A stretch of 64,000 nt of DNA from Streptococcus phocae (GCF_001302265.1 NZ_LHQM01000013.1:1-64000), one strand, 5' to 3'; numbered from the stretch's first letter, positions 1 to 8,291 are shown. Translations and numbers: made by a program. The notes: generated by a model not told the origin, from the sequence alone.

Positions 1-76
1 ATATAGTTTTTTATATAATGGTCTCTTAGCGTTTGTGTATCCTACAAATACTAATAAGATATGCTTAAGCAACTGT

Positions 77-192
77 CTATTTGACAATTAATGTCACTGC
101 GGTTGTTTTTAATACAACACCCCGTTAGTTTCCTCAAGTTTTCTATCAGAAATAGATGTAAAATTCATATCTAGTGCTTCAAAGGTATTTAT
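77..192 (-). pseudogene. Remnant of a double-glycine bacteriocin precursor
   Basis: Read on the minus strand, this stretch encodes NTFEALDMNFTSISDRKLEE followed by TNG, with the charge pattern and terminal Gly of leaders cut by C39-peptidase exporters. The expected start codon is ATA (190-192) instead of ATG. The frame stops at 109-111 shortly after the first Gly. Adding one base to the G run at 120-123 restores a second Gly and a short tail, VVLKTTAVTLIVK, ending at 77. It lies just downstream of the exporter remnant at 283-381. I infer a dead class II-type bacteriocin gene; the assignment rests on leader appearance and position only. Confidence 0.45.
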
Positions 193-227
193 GTTATTCT
201 TCTTTTAATTAGTTACTATTTATTCAT

Positions 228-296
228 CTAAACCCATTTTGCTAAGTATCTTTCCACATCTTTTCCAATATTATAAATTGTTTTAATAGGATCCAT
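228..296 (-). other. Possible 22-codon ORF overlapping the exporter stub
   Basis: ATG at 294-296 opens a short minus-strand frame (starting MDPIKTIYNIGKDVERYLAK) that ends in TAG at 228-230. It has no convincing ribosome binding site of its own. It may be the tail of another gene joined to the exporter stub by a deletion. I do not recognise it. Confidence 0.2.
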
Positions 297-381
297 GATA
301 ATCGTAAACCATTGCCAGAGAGGTTACACCGCAGTCGCGAGTATTAATCTGAGAACGGTAGTGTTTTCTTCTGAATGTCAT
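283..381 (-). pseudogene. N-terminal stub of a C39-peptidase bacteriocin ABC exporter
   Basis: The minus-strand frame opens at 381 behind a good ribosome binding site (TAGGAG) and reads MTFRRKHYRSQINTRDCGVT, then SLAMVYDYHGSY, and stops at 283-285. The Q...DCG..SLAM pattern with its cysteine is the N-terminal catalytic region of C39 peptidases fused to ComA/BlpA-type ABC exporters, which cleave double-glycine leaders and export peptides. Full exporters of this kind are about 700 residues; only 32 remain. The initiation region is intact, so a short peptide could still be made, but no transport function is possible. Together with the leader remnant at 77-192 it marks a former bacteriocin locus. 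Confidence 0.6.
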
Positions 382-499
382 AGAATCTCCTAATAATGTT
401 ATATACTATATTTTATCATGGTTTTTATTATTTAGATAGTACGACAGTTAAAATTTAGTTTATAATCCACAATAATTTTATTTTCCGAATTTTCAAATC

Positions 500-1465
500 A
501 AGTGCAACAATTGTTATCTGACTAAGTCAGTGTGTTTTATGCGGTTTGATCTATTTAAAACCGTTTTTTAGCAGATTGATAGTCATGTATTCTTCTTGGC
601 CTATCATTGATGGATTGGGTGCAAGTTTCCAGATCAGTTAGAGTCAGCTCTTTTAGCGAGATCCCTTTTGGAACGAACTCCCTCAGTAAGCCATTGAAGT
701 GTTCATTGTTAATACGTTCGTGTGAGGCATAAGCATGGGCAAAACGAGTTTGACGTTCAACCAAGGTCATAATAGATGGATCTCCAGCAGTCTTTAGCCC
801 TAAAACGGAATCAATCTCCCAATGCCCAAAGGTCGAACGGTCGTTGATGTCCTCGGGTCTTTCTTCAATAGAAGTCCCCAGATGTTTCTTAGTGGATGGG
901 CGGAGCTTTTTTCGCTTACGAATGCGGACAGATTTAGGTAAATCAATAGGTTTGATGTCCAGTAACCCTTGATGACCATAGTTGTAAAGAGTTTTGGTGC
1001 TAGGAATGATTTTTTCAGGGTGCTCAAGTTTGTATACATGAACAAAAGTATCGACACTATGAATTCTAGGTTTAGCCGTCATCGCTTTAGTAAATGACAA
1101 TAAGAGAGCTTCTGACACTTTCTCAAGCCTCAGATAACAACTCCCTTTTCTGCCTTCAGAGTACCGAATTTGAGCGGTTTCTGCAAAATATTGTTCCTAG
1201 TAAACTTTCTTTCAATTGACTTGTTTAACAGTCCCACGTCTGAGCTCACGAGAGATGGTAGAGCGATTTCTCCCCAAACGTCTTGCAATTTCAGCTGGTT
1301 TCAATTCTTCTGAGAGACAAGCTTCAATTTTCCTACGTTCAGCTTCTGAAAGGTTGTGATAGGGCTGTTTGGTGGTAGAATGATTAGTGGACATGTTCAT
1401 CTTTCCTTTATGCTTTTTTTCGCGACTTTAGTATATCAGACGAACATGTCTTTTTTGTTGCACTT
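500..1465 (-). mobile_element. Decayed IS30-family insertion sequence (IS1239-like)
   Basis: An 11-bp perfect terminal inverted repeat, AAGTGCAACAA at 500-510 and its complement at 1455-1465, bounds a single minus-strand transposase remnant (555-1400). The protein resembles the IS30-family transposase I associate with IS1239 of S. pyogenes. The span is just under 1 kb, slightly short for an IS30 element, which fits the internal deletion in its transposase. I saw no clear target-site duplication. Confidence 0.7.
555..1400 (-). pseudogene. IS30-family transposase, frameshifted and internally deleted
   Basis: The N-terminal part (1212-1400) carries the HTH_38 helix-turn-helix, L..AERRKIEACLSEELKPAE then IARRLGRNRSTISRELRRG. 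A frameshift near 1195-1212 moves reading to a second frame, which continues without a stop to 555. That part has the first catalytic Asp of the DDE triad (FGHWEIDSVLG). It then jumps from VERQTRFA directly to HAYASHERINNEHFNGLLRE, which contains the catalytic Glu region. The roughly 70 residues that normally lie between, including the second catalytic Asp (DNG motif), are missing in frame. The element is therefore dead by two independent lesions. Confidence 0.75.
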
Positions 1466-1707
1466 CATTTTATAACGCGGGTCTATATTTTATTAGAAAT
1501 ACACTAAAATCACTACATATAAATATTCTTGTTTACAAATGGACTATCTTTAAATTATTTTTTGAAAAATTAGAAAATTGCAATAACAAAGGATTTGGCG
1601 TCTCAATATTATGATGTGAAAAAATTTTTCAGAAAATAATATTTATCTTTTAACTAATAGGAAAATATGCAAGTCCAAATTATATATTAGTTTAGTAAAA
1701 AGTGGTT

Positions 1708-1737
1708 TTGACTTGATGACTAAATGCTTGATATAAT
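1708..1737 (+). promoter_or_regulatory. Sigma-70 promoter for the secreted protein gene
   Basis: TTGACT at 1708-1713 and TATAAT at 1732-1737 are separated by 18 bp and lie about 48 bp before the start at 1785. The 1466-1707 stretch upstream is very AT-rich and holds no other signal I can support. Confidence 0.6.
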
Positions 1738-1784
1738 AAACCTCGTTGCTCTTTGAAATAGCAAAAAAAAAGAAAAGAGAAGGC

Positions 1785-3572
1785 ATGAACAAGAAATTTT
1801 TAAAATCAGTAGCAATTGCCGGACTAGCTAGTACAATTTTAGGCATGGAACAGACAGTTGGGGCGGTTGTGAATAATAAAAAGTATCATTCACAGTTTAA
1901 AAAAGTTGAGAAAGAGTTTCAGGAACTCAAAGGCACAAAAATTCATACTGGTCATGTGAAAGACATAACAAATAATTTATTAGATTTAATTGCAATAGTT
2001 CATTACATCTTAGCAAAAAACGAGTTTCGAGATGAGGCATATGATAATGCCAGAACTAAATTAGATTTAGCGGTCTCAGGATATGAATTATATTTAAGTT
2101 CACGAGCAACAGATGAAAATGGTTTGAAGAAAATTTTTAGTAATGATGAATTAGACTCTATAAAAAAAATGGAACCAGTTTATAGACAAGTCGCAAGCTT
2201 AAACATGTTGCAATACAACAAAATAAAAGCTGAAATTGAAGCTGCACTGAAAGAATTTGCTGAGGAGGTAGGAAATATTCAGTATAATAGCCCAGAGCTC
2301 TTTTCTCATGCCTATTATATGGATCCAAAATTTGATACTTATACAAATAAAAATAATGATAAAATTTTAGCGGAGATTTTTATTGAAGAGGGATATTATG
2401 ATAAATTTTATCAACAAGTAAATGATGGCTATCAAAATCCACATTTATCAGGTTTTTATTTGTATAAAGAAAAAGTAAGAGAAATTTTAATATTGCAACA
2501 TAAAATTGATTCAATAGTTAATAAGGAAGATGAGCATACCGATAGCTTACAAGAATTAGCGTTAGCATCTGGAGTTATCTTTAATACAAATAAAAGAAAA
2601 TCAAAACTAACATCTAACTTTGATAAAGGTGAGATAGTCCCTCATTTAGTTTTAGCGGAGGATATTCCAAATTTAAAAGTAGCTGAACAAAAAATTGCTG
2701 AATTAGGAGGAGTTTTATATGATTATTACGAAGCTATTAAGGATACAGAAGGAATAGAAAAATTTAAAGCATATAAAAATACCCCAAAGCAAATAGTGCA
2801 AGAAAAAATTGAGGAAACTCAGGAAAAAAAAGAATATGAGAAGTCTAAATCAAAAATTGAAGAAAGACTCCGAAACAACAAAGTATTATCAATTAACCCC
2901 TTAATTAACACTCATAGTATTCCTACTGTAACTACACAAACTTCCGATAGAATCATTGATCCTATTAAACAAGAGAAAAAGGTCCAAACTTTCACAATTG
3001 AATTTCCTGCTATATTTTCAGGAAGAAACAACGGTAAAACTTTACCTTCTGTGAAAAGATATGGTTCAACTCCAGCATTAGGCATCATTGATTACTCTAA
3101 GACTAGTAGCTTATCTGGCTTGATTGGTGTACGTGAAGATGTAGCAGAACCATATACAATCGATATTGATTATAAAGTTGATTCAGTTACTAGTAATCAA
3201 GCTAAGGTAATTGAAGAAACTATTAAACAAGTGGTTCCTGAAATTGAAGTAGAAGCTGTACCTCAAGTAGAAGTTATTGATAATCGATTTAGTGATTATC
3301 GAAAAAAAGAAGCCGGTCGTATTATGACTGAGTATGCAGAGATGAGAAACAGCCTACATTTCTACGATTGGGATGCTAAAGTTGTAGACTTGGTTCAAAA
3401 AGGAAATTCAAAGTTCAAAGAAATAGAAGATGCTTTAAGCAATTCTAAAAAAGTTACTGAGCAAGAACTAATCTTTGCTACAGACTGGTTAGATATTTTA
3501 CGAGCTAATCTTCAAATACGTACAGAAGAGTTAAGTTATCAGGAACTTAACAGGTTACATCATGCTGAATAG
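1785..3572 (+). CDS. Secreted helical protein of unknown function
   Basis: This intact gene encodes 595 residues. I place the start at ATG 1785 because AGAGAAGG sits just before it and it begins a good signal peptide (MNKKFLKSVAIAGLASTILG, probable cleavage near residue 27). An in-frame ATG at 1746 would add 13 residues with no purpose. The mature protein is rich in Lys, Glu and Asn and looks mostly helical. A linker around residues 350-420 is dominated by charged and then Ser/Thr/Pro residues, and a short acidic Glu-Val repeat (EIEVEAVPQVEV) lies near residue 510. There is no LPXTG sorting signal or C-terminal membrane segment, so it should be released or held non-covalently. Base composition is clearly more AT-rich than the core genes, and IS remnants flank it, suggesting horizontal origin. 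A host-interaction role is plausible, but I recognise no family. Confidence 0.8.
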   Translation: MNKKFLKSVAIAGLASTILGMEQTVGAVVNNKKYHSQFKKVEKEFQELKGTKIHTGHVKDITNNLLDLIAIVHYILAKNEFRDEAYDNARTKLDLAVSGYELYLSSRATDENGLKKIFSNDELDSIKKMEPVYRQVASLNMLQYNKIKAEIEAALKEFAEEVGNIQYNSPELFSHAYYMDPKFDTYTNKNNDKILAEIFIEEGYYDKFYQQVNDGYQNPHLSGFYLYKEKVREILILQHKIDSIVNKEDEHTDSLQELALASGVIFNTNKRKSKLTSNFDKGEIVPHLVLAEDIPNLKVAEQKIAELGGVLYDYYEAIKDTEGIEKFKAYKNTPKQIVQEKIEETQEKKEYEKSKSKIEERLRNNKVLSINPLINTHSIPTVTTQTSDRIIDPIKQEKKVQTFTIEFPAIFSGRNNGKTLPSVKRYGSTPALGIIDYSKTSSLSGLIGVREDVAEPYTIDIDYKVDSVTSNQAKVIEETIKQVVPEIEVEAVPQVEVIDNRFSDYRKKEAGRIMTEYAEMRNSLHFYDWDAKVVDLVQKGNSKFKEIEDALSNSKKVTEQELIFATDWLDILRANLQIRTEELSYQELNRLHHAE

Positions 3573-3634
3573 GTTACACTAAACTAGATAGTCTTATAAA
3601 GTGTTCTACACTAAAAAGAAAAACAGGAGAATCT

Positions 3635-3924
3635 ATATCTAGAAAAATTCGTCGCCACTTCACTGATGATTTTAAGCAATAAATCGTTGATCTTCACAAT
3701 GCTGGGAAAATCGTAGTGAACTTATCAAAGAATATGACTTAACCCCTTCAACCTTCTATAAGTGGATTAGACAATCCAAAACAACTGGTTCCTTCAAATC
3801 TGTTGATAATCTAACAGATGAACAGCGTGAGCTAATAGCCCTTAGAAAACGCAATAAAGAACTAGAAATGCAATTAGATATTCTAAAGCAATCGGCAGTG
3901 ATTATGGCACAAAGAGGGAAATAA
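3635..3924 (+). pseudogene. IS3-family transposase OrfA, broken
   Basis: The frame begins ISRKIRRHFTDDFKQ with ATA where an ATG is expected (3635), just behind AGGAGA. It meets an in-frame TAA, then shifts frame near 3708-3712 and continues as RSELIKEYDLTPSTFYKWIR and further to ...ILKQSAVIMAQRGK. The HTH_Tnp_1 helix-turn-helix and the leucine-zipper-like region that normally let OrfA bind the IS ends are recognisable. Lost start, stop codon and frameshift are three separate lesions. Confidence 0.7.
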
Positions 3925-4747
3925 TCACTACCAATAAGGATAAATACAGTATTTCAGCTATGTGTCGTTGGCTGAACATTCCGCGTTCTAGCTATTACTA
4001 TCAAGCCGTAGAGCCTGTTTCTGAGATGGAGCTTGATGAAAAAGTTAAAACTATCTTCCTCAAAAGCAAGTCCAGATATGGTGCTAGGAAAATCCAGAAA
4101 CGGCTGGAATCTAAAGGAATAATACTGTCTCGTTGTCGGATTCGTCGTATCATAAAAAGACTACATTTGGTTTGTGTTTACCAGAAAAGGGCTTTTAAAC
4201 GGCATTCAAAAGGAAAGAATGACGCCCTAATTCTGGTTCGACATTTCAACCAATAAAAGCCACTTGAAGCGATTTTGACGGACTTGACTTATGTTCGTGT
4301 CAATAAGCGTTGGGCTTACGTCTGTTTGATTATTGACCTCTTCAATCGTGAAATCATTGGCCTGTCAGTTGGTTGGCATAAAACTGCGAACTTGGTGAAA
4401 GAGACCATTCAAAGTACCCCAGATGCTCTGACTAAAGTTAAGTTATTCCACTCAGATAAAGGTAAAGAATTTAACAATGCTTTGATAGATGAGGTGTTAG
4501 AAGTCATTGGCATTACTTGTTCACACTTAGTCAAGCTGGTTGTCCCCACGACCATGCCGTAGCTGAGAGTACTTATCACTCCTTTAAAACTGAGTTTATT
4601 AACCAAGAGAGATTTCAATCGCTAGAAGAGCTAACCCTTAAAACTGAAGACTATGTGCACTGGTGGAACCATCACCGTCTACACAGTAATCTCAATTATA
4701 ACCCCTTAGTTGCTCTTTTCTGTTTCTTGTGTTGTTGTCAACTTTGA
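3918..4747 (+). pseudogene. IS3-family transposase OrfB, broken
   Basis: The frame overlaps the OrfA end, as expected for -1 frameshift expression. It runs through the HTH_21-type region (CRWLNIPRSSYYY, KSRYGARKIQKRLESKG) to an in-frame TAA at 4254-4256. The rve integrase core follows with its catalytic residues: D in ILTDLTYV, D in LFHSDKGKEF and E in HAVAESTYHSFKTEF. A frameshift near 4520-4530 separates the second Asp from the Glu. The C-terminus departs from the family after HRLHSNLNYNP and runs into unrelated hydrophobic residues, marking the truncation point. Confidence 0.75.
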
Positions 4748-4759
4748 TTATGTAACAAA

Positions 4760-4815
4760 ATAGATTAAAAAATTGGCTATTTTTCCTGTATTTTAATCTA
4801 TATAAATACAGGAAA
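4760..4815 (+). repeat. Two overlapping, mutually exclusive inverted repeats
   Basis: ATAGATTAAAA at 4760-4770 pairs perfectly with 4791-4801, and TTTCCTGTATTT at 4782-4793 pairs perfectly with 4804-4815. The pairs share bases 4791-4793, so they cannot form together. No gene is evident. They may be residual ends of a mobile element. Confidence 0.5.
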
Positions 4816-4852
4816 GATAACAAAATGATTTAATTTAAGATCTATATTTCGG

Positions 4853-4876
4853 AAAGCCTACTGTTGTGGGCTTTTT
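4853..4876 (+). terminator. Rho-independent terminator
   Basis: AAAGCCTAC (4853-4861) and GTGGGCTTT (4866-4874) form a 9-bp stem with one T-G pair and a TGTT loop, followed by T residues. It lies between the IS3 remnant and the recombinase stub. Confidence 0.55.
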
Positions 4877-4976
4877 ATGTTGTCTTAAAGTATTGATTTC
4901 TGGGTTTACAACTAGAGATACTTTGAGATTAACTAGTACCACGAGTTTTGTGTCTATATTTATAGTATATGTCCAT

Positions 4977-5234
4977 TACCAAAAGCAGTACGATACCCTA
5001 GTAACAGCCTGTCGAGAAAAACAGAAAAAATTGCAGGAGGCTACGTCAGCCTTGAAAGGGCAGAAAAGTAAACAGCTCCGCCTTGATGGTTTTATCCAAC
5101 ACCTCAAGCAACAGGATGACCTCATCACAGACTTCAACCAAGAACTCTGGCAGACCAGTGTCGAGCGACTGGATATAAAGGAGGATAAGAAAATCAGCCT
5201 AACCTTCAAAAATGGTGTACGGATTGATTTATAG
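4977..5234 (+). pseudogene. C-terminal stub of a serine recombinase
   Basis: The last 85 or so residues of an open frame read like the C-terminal end of a serine site-specific recombinase of the ICE/phage type. A coiled segment (Q..YDTLVTACREKQKKLQEATS) is followed by GFIQHLKQQDDLITDFNQEL and W..SVERLDIKEDKKISLTFK, ending NGVRIDL. The catalytic N-terminal resolvase domain and the middle are absent, and the residues before about position 4977 do not fit the family. There is no ribosome binding site at a sensible start. I read it as a fossil of an integrated element at this locus. Confidence 0.55.
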
Positions 5235-5241
5235 AAGACAA

Positions 5242-5271
5242 GCGCGTGTCATTATTGACGCGCCTTTTTTT
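5242..5271 (+). terminator. Rho-independent terminator after the recombinase stub
   Basis: GCGCGT...ACGCGC with an inner TCA/TGA extension and one bulged G forms a GC-rich hairpin, followed by seven or eight T residues. Confidence 0.7.
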
Positions 5272-5344
5272 ATCGTATCTGTGATATAATAAAAAAAGAT
5301 ATTTTTGGGGTTGTTGCCCTGTAAAAGGATAAAGGTTAAATGCT

Positions 5345-6145
5345 ATGACGAAGTTAGTTGCGACAGATATGGATGGTACGTTTTTAACAGAGGCGGGAAC
5401 TTATGATAAGGAGCGCTTGGCAGCCCTTTTGCCAAAACTTGCAAACAAAGGCATTCTTTTTGCAGTTTCCAGTGGAAGGTCCTTATTATCCATTGATGAA
5501 TTATTCAGAGATTTTTTAGATCAAATAGCTGTTATTGCGGAGAATGGTTCAGTAGTTCAGTACAAAAAACAGCTCCTTTTTTTGAATCATCTGAGTAAAG
5601 AACAGTGTCAAGAGATTTCTGAGACGATCCGTAGAAGTCCTCATTATGAAAACACAGGGATGTTGTTTTCTGGTCAAAAAGCTGCCTATGTTTTAAAAGA
5701 ATCTTCTGAAGCTTATTTGAAAAAGGCCTATCGCTATTACAATAATGTTCAGGTAATTGATAGTCTTGATGCGATTTTAGATGATGTCATTTTTAAGGTG
5801 ACGACTAATTTCACAGGTGAGACGGTTTTGGTAGCTAGTGGATGGCTCGATCAGCAATTGAGTTATGTTTCTGCGGTGACTACAGGTTTTGATTCAATTG
5901 ACGTGATTTTGAAAGATGTGCATAAAGGGTTTGGCCTGTCTCATTTGTGTCAAGAATTAGGTATCACAGCTGATGAGGTGATAGCCTTTGGGGATAATCT
6001 CAATGATTACCAAATGTTAACCTACGCAGGAAAAGCCATAGCTACTGAAAATGCGAGACCTGAAATCAAGGCGATTTCTGACCAGGTGATTGGACATTGT
6101 AACGAACAATCTGTCTTAGCGTATTTGGAAGGGATGGTCAAATGA
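5345..6145 (+). CDS. Cof-type HAD-superfamily phosphatase
   Basis: This 266-residue cytoplasmic protein has the full HAD set. Motif I is DMDGTF at residues 8-13 with the nucleophilic Asp, motif II is the Ser of VSSGRS, the motif III Lys lies in VHKGFGLSHL, and motif IV is FGDNLND. Length and the C2-type cap between motifs II and III fit the Cof family, which dephosphorylates small phosphorylated metabolites or flavin intermediates; the substrate cannot be read from sequence. A TATAAT at 5285-5290 precedes it. Its stop overlaps the start of the next HAD gene, so the two are co-translated. In S. pyogenes, as I recall, the pair sits between smc and ftsY; here smc is not upstream within 5 kb. Confidence 0.88.
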   Translation: MTKLVATDMDGTFLTEAGTYDKERLAALLPKLANKGILFAVSSGRSLLSIDELFRDFLDQIAVIAENGSVVQYKKQLLFLNHLSKEQCQEISETIRRSPHYENTGMLFSGQKAAYVLKESSEAYLKKAYRYYNNVQVIDSLDAILDDVIFKVTTNFTGETVLVASGWLDQQLSYVSAVTTGFDSIDVILKDVHKGFGLSHLCQELGITADEVIAFGDNLNDYQMLTYAGKAIATENARPEIKAISDQVIGHCNEQSVLAYLEGMVK

Positions 6146-6969
6146 CAAGTGTTAAGCTATTAGCCTTAGATTTGGACGGCACCCTGTATAGCGATGACAA
6201 AGTCATTAGCCTCAAAAATAAAGAAGCTCTTGCCGCTGCTAGAAAAAAAGGGGTTGCTATTGTCATCACAACAGGTAGACCTCTTCGAGCTATTGGTGAT
6301 CTTTTAGAGGAACTTGATTTGTGCCATCCAGATCATTACTGCATCACCTTTAATGGTGGTTTGGTGCAACAAACCACAGGTGAAGTGTTAGCCAAGCATG
6401 CCTTAACATTCCAAGAAGTGCAAGAAATTCACCGCGCATTAGATGGTGTTGGCTTGCCAACAGATATTTTGAGCGATGGTTGTGTATATAGTTTATCTAG
6501 CCGAGATGGAAGAAGCTCGCAGTATCCGCTAGCTAATCCTTTACTAACCTTTGTCAATATAGAGTCAATAGATGACTTGCCTAGGGATATTATTTATAAT
6601 AAAATTGTGACGGTGACGTCCCCCGACTTTTTAGACCGGCAGCTAGCCCAGCTTCCCCCCGCTTTATTTGCTCATTTTGAAGCCTTTAAATCCAGAGATA
6701 TTATTTTTGAGGTCATGCCAAAAGGTGTCCACAAAGCAGCTGGCTTGGCTTTGCTCTGCCAACATCTAGGAATTGATGCAAGGCAAGTCATGGCTATAGG
6801 AGATGAGGCCAATGACGTGTCAATGTTGACATGGGCAGGTAGGGGGGTTGCTATGGCAAATGCTGTTGCGTCTGCAAAGGCTGCTGCAGATGTTGTCACG
6901 CAGGCAACCAACAACCAATCAGGTGTCGCAGAAGCGATTCAACATTATATAGTAAACGAGGAGAACTAA
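6142..6969 (+). CDS. Cof-type HAD-superfamily phosphatase
   Basis: The second HAD hydrolase of the pair is 275 residues long. Motif I is ALDLDGTL with the nucleophile and acid/base Asp, motif II is VITTGRP, the motif III Lys lies in GVHKAAGLALL, and motif IV is IGDEANDVSML. The start overlaps the previous stop in an ATGA, and its own stop overlaps the ATG of ftsY, so the three genes form one operon. It is related to its neighbour but not a recent duplicate. The family dephosphorylates sugar phosphates, nucleotides or cofactor intermediates; I cannot assign a substrate. Confidence 0.88.
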   Translation: MTSVKLLALDLDGTLYSDDKVISLKNKEALAAARKKGVAIVITTGRPLRAIGDLLEELDLCHPDHYCITFNGGLVQQTTGEVLAKHALTFQEVQEIHRALDGVGLPTDILSDGCVYSLSSRDGRSSQYPLANPLLTFVNIESIDDLPRDIIYNKIVTVTSPDFLDRQLAQLPPALFAHFEAFKSRDIIFEVMPKGVHKAAGLALLCQHLGIDARQVMAIGDEANDVSMLTWAGRGVAMANAVASAKAAADVVTQATNNQSGVAEAIQHYIVNEEN

Positions 6970-8291
6970 TGGGATTATTTGACCGCTTATTTAGAAAAAA
7001 AGACAAAACAAAAGAGACCGAACACGAATCAGAGCATAGCTCTTCACAAGAGACCCTAAAAGCCCAAGACGAATCAGAGCCATCAGATGCTATGATAGCT
7101 CCTGAAAGCTCTTCTGAGGCTATGGATTCTAAACCAGTTGAACCAGAAGCTTTGGAGGAAGAGCCAGTAGAGAAACTAGAGGAAGAACCTTCTGCCCTCC
7201 TAGTTAATGAAATGCCTCAAGAAGCAGAGCACGTCGCAGTACAGGAAGCTGATTTTGTCTCAGAAGAAATCAATCAACCACAGCCAGAAGAAGTCCATGT
7301 TACAGAACATGCCAGTGAGGACTTATCAGTCTCTGAACAGACTTTTGACCATCAAGAAAATTCAGAAACAGAAGAAGAAAAATACAACCGTAGCTTGACT
7401 AAAACACGAACTGGTTTTTCAGCACGCTTGAACACTTTCTTTGCCAATTTTAGACGTGTGGACGAAACGTTCTTTGAAGACCTTGAAGAACTTCTGATTT
7501 TATCAGATGTCGGTGTTAATGTCGCTACAACTCTAACAGAAGCCCTACGCTATGAAGCTAAGCTAGAAAATGCGAAAAAGCCAGAGGCACTTAAGCGCTT
7601 GATTGTGGAAAAACTGGTTGACATCTACGAAAAAGATGGCTTGTACAATGAAGCGATTAACTATCAAGAGGGCCTTACGGTAATGCTGTTTGTCGGTGTT
7701 AATGGTGTTGGAAAAACAACCTCCATTGGGAAATTGGCTTATCGCTACAAACAAGAAGGCAAAAAAGTCTTGCTGGTTGCAGCAGATACCTTCCGCGCAG
7801 GAGCTGTTGCCCAATTAGTCGAATGGGGACGCCGTGTGGATGTTCCTGTCGTTACTGGTCCAGAAAAAGCCGACCCTGCCTCAGTTGTCTATGATGGGGT
7901 AGAACAGGCAGTTGCTCAAGGGGTTGATATCCTTCTCATTGATACTGCAGGGCGTTTACAAAACAAAGAAAACCTCATGGCAGAGCTTGAAAAAATGGGA
8001 CGCATCATTAAGCGCGTGCTCCCAGATGCCCCGCATGAAACCCTCTTGGCATTGGATGCTTCAACAGGCCAAAATGCTCTAAGCCAGGCCAAAGAATTCT
8101 CAAAAATCACGCCATTGACAGGTCTAATCCTAACCAAAATTGATGGCACAGCCAAAGGAGGAGTTGTTTTGGCCATTCGTCAAGACTTAGACATTCCAGT
8201 CAAGTTTATCGGTTTTGGAGAAAAAATTGATGACATTGGTGAATTTCATTCAGAAGACTTCATGAAAGGCCTCTTAGAGGGAATTGTTTAG
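6969..8291 (+). CDS. ftsY: Signal recognition particle receptor FtsY
   Basis: FtsY docks the SRP-ribosome complex at the membrane and helps deliver membrane proteins to SecYEG. The 440-residue protein begins with a basic patch (GLFDRLFRKKDKTKE). A long acidic Glu/Ser-rich A domain runs to about residue 140, followed by the four-helix N domain and the SRP GTPase G domain. GTPase motifs are clear: GVNGVGKTTSIGKLA (P-loop), DTFRAGAVAQL (insertion box), DTAGR, TKIDGTAKGG and a C-terminal GFGEKIDD. The acidic domain is low-complexity and will vary between species. It overlaps the end of the upstream HAD gene by one base. Confidence 0.97.
   Translation: MGLFDRLFRKKDKTKETEHESEHSSSQETLKAQDESEPSDAMIAPESSSEAMDSKPVEPEALEEEPVEKLEEEPSALLVNEMPQEAEHVAVQEADFVSEEINQPQPEEVHVTEHASEDLSVSEQTFDHQENSETEEEKYNRSLTKTRTGFSARLNTFFANFRRVDETFFEDLEELLILSDVGVNVATTLTEALRYEAKLENAKKPEALKRLIVEKLVDIYEKDGLYNEAINYQEGLTVMLFVGVNGVGKTTSIGKLAYRYKQEGKKVLLVAADTFRAGAVAQLVEWGRRVDVPVVTGPEKADPASVVYDGVEQAVAQGVDILLIDTAGRLQNKENLMAELEKMGRIIKRVLPDAPHETLLALDASTGQNALSQAKEFSKITPLTGLILTKIDGTAKGGVVLAIRQDLDIPVKFIGFGEKIDDIGEFHSEDFMKGLLEGIV

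Larger units (their letters stand above)
3611..4747 (+). mobile_element. Decayed IS3-family insertion sequence
   Basis: Adjacent orfA (3635-3924) and orfB (3918-4747) remnants have the two-frame arrangement of IS3-family elements. The left end probably lies just before 3635, around the TGTTCTACACTAAAA sequence near 3602-3616. I cannot find its inverted partner on the right, and transposase similarity ends near 4704, so the right end looks deleted. Stops and a frameshift in both frames make it inactive. Confidence 0.7.

Noticed and set aside
3611..4747. Active IS3 element using programmed -1 frameshifting
   Set aside because: The OrfA/OrfB overlap is normal for the family, but lost start, two stops, two further frameshifts and a missing right end show decay.
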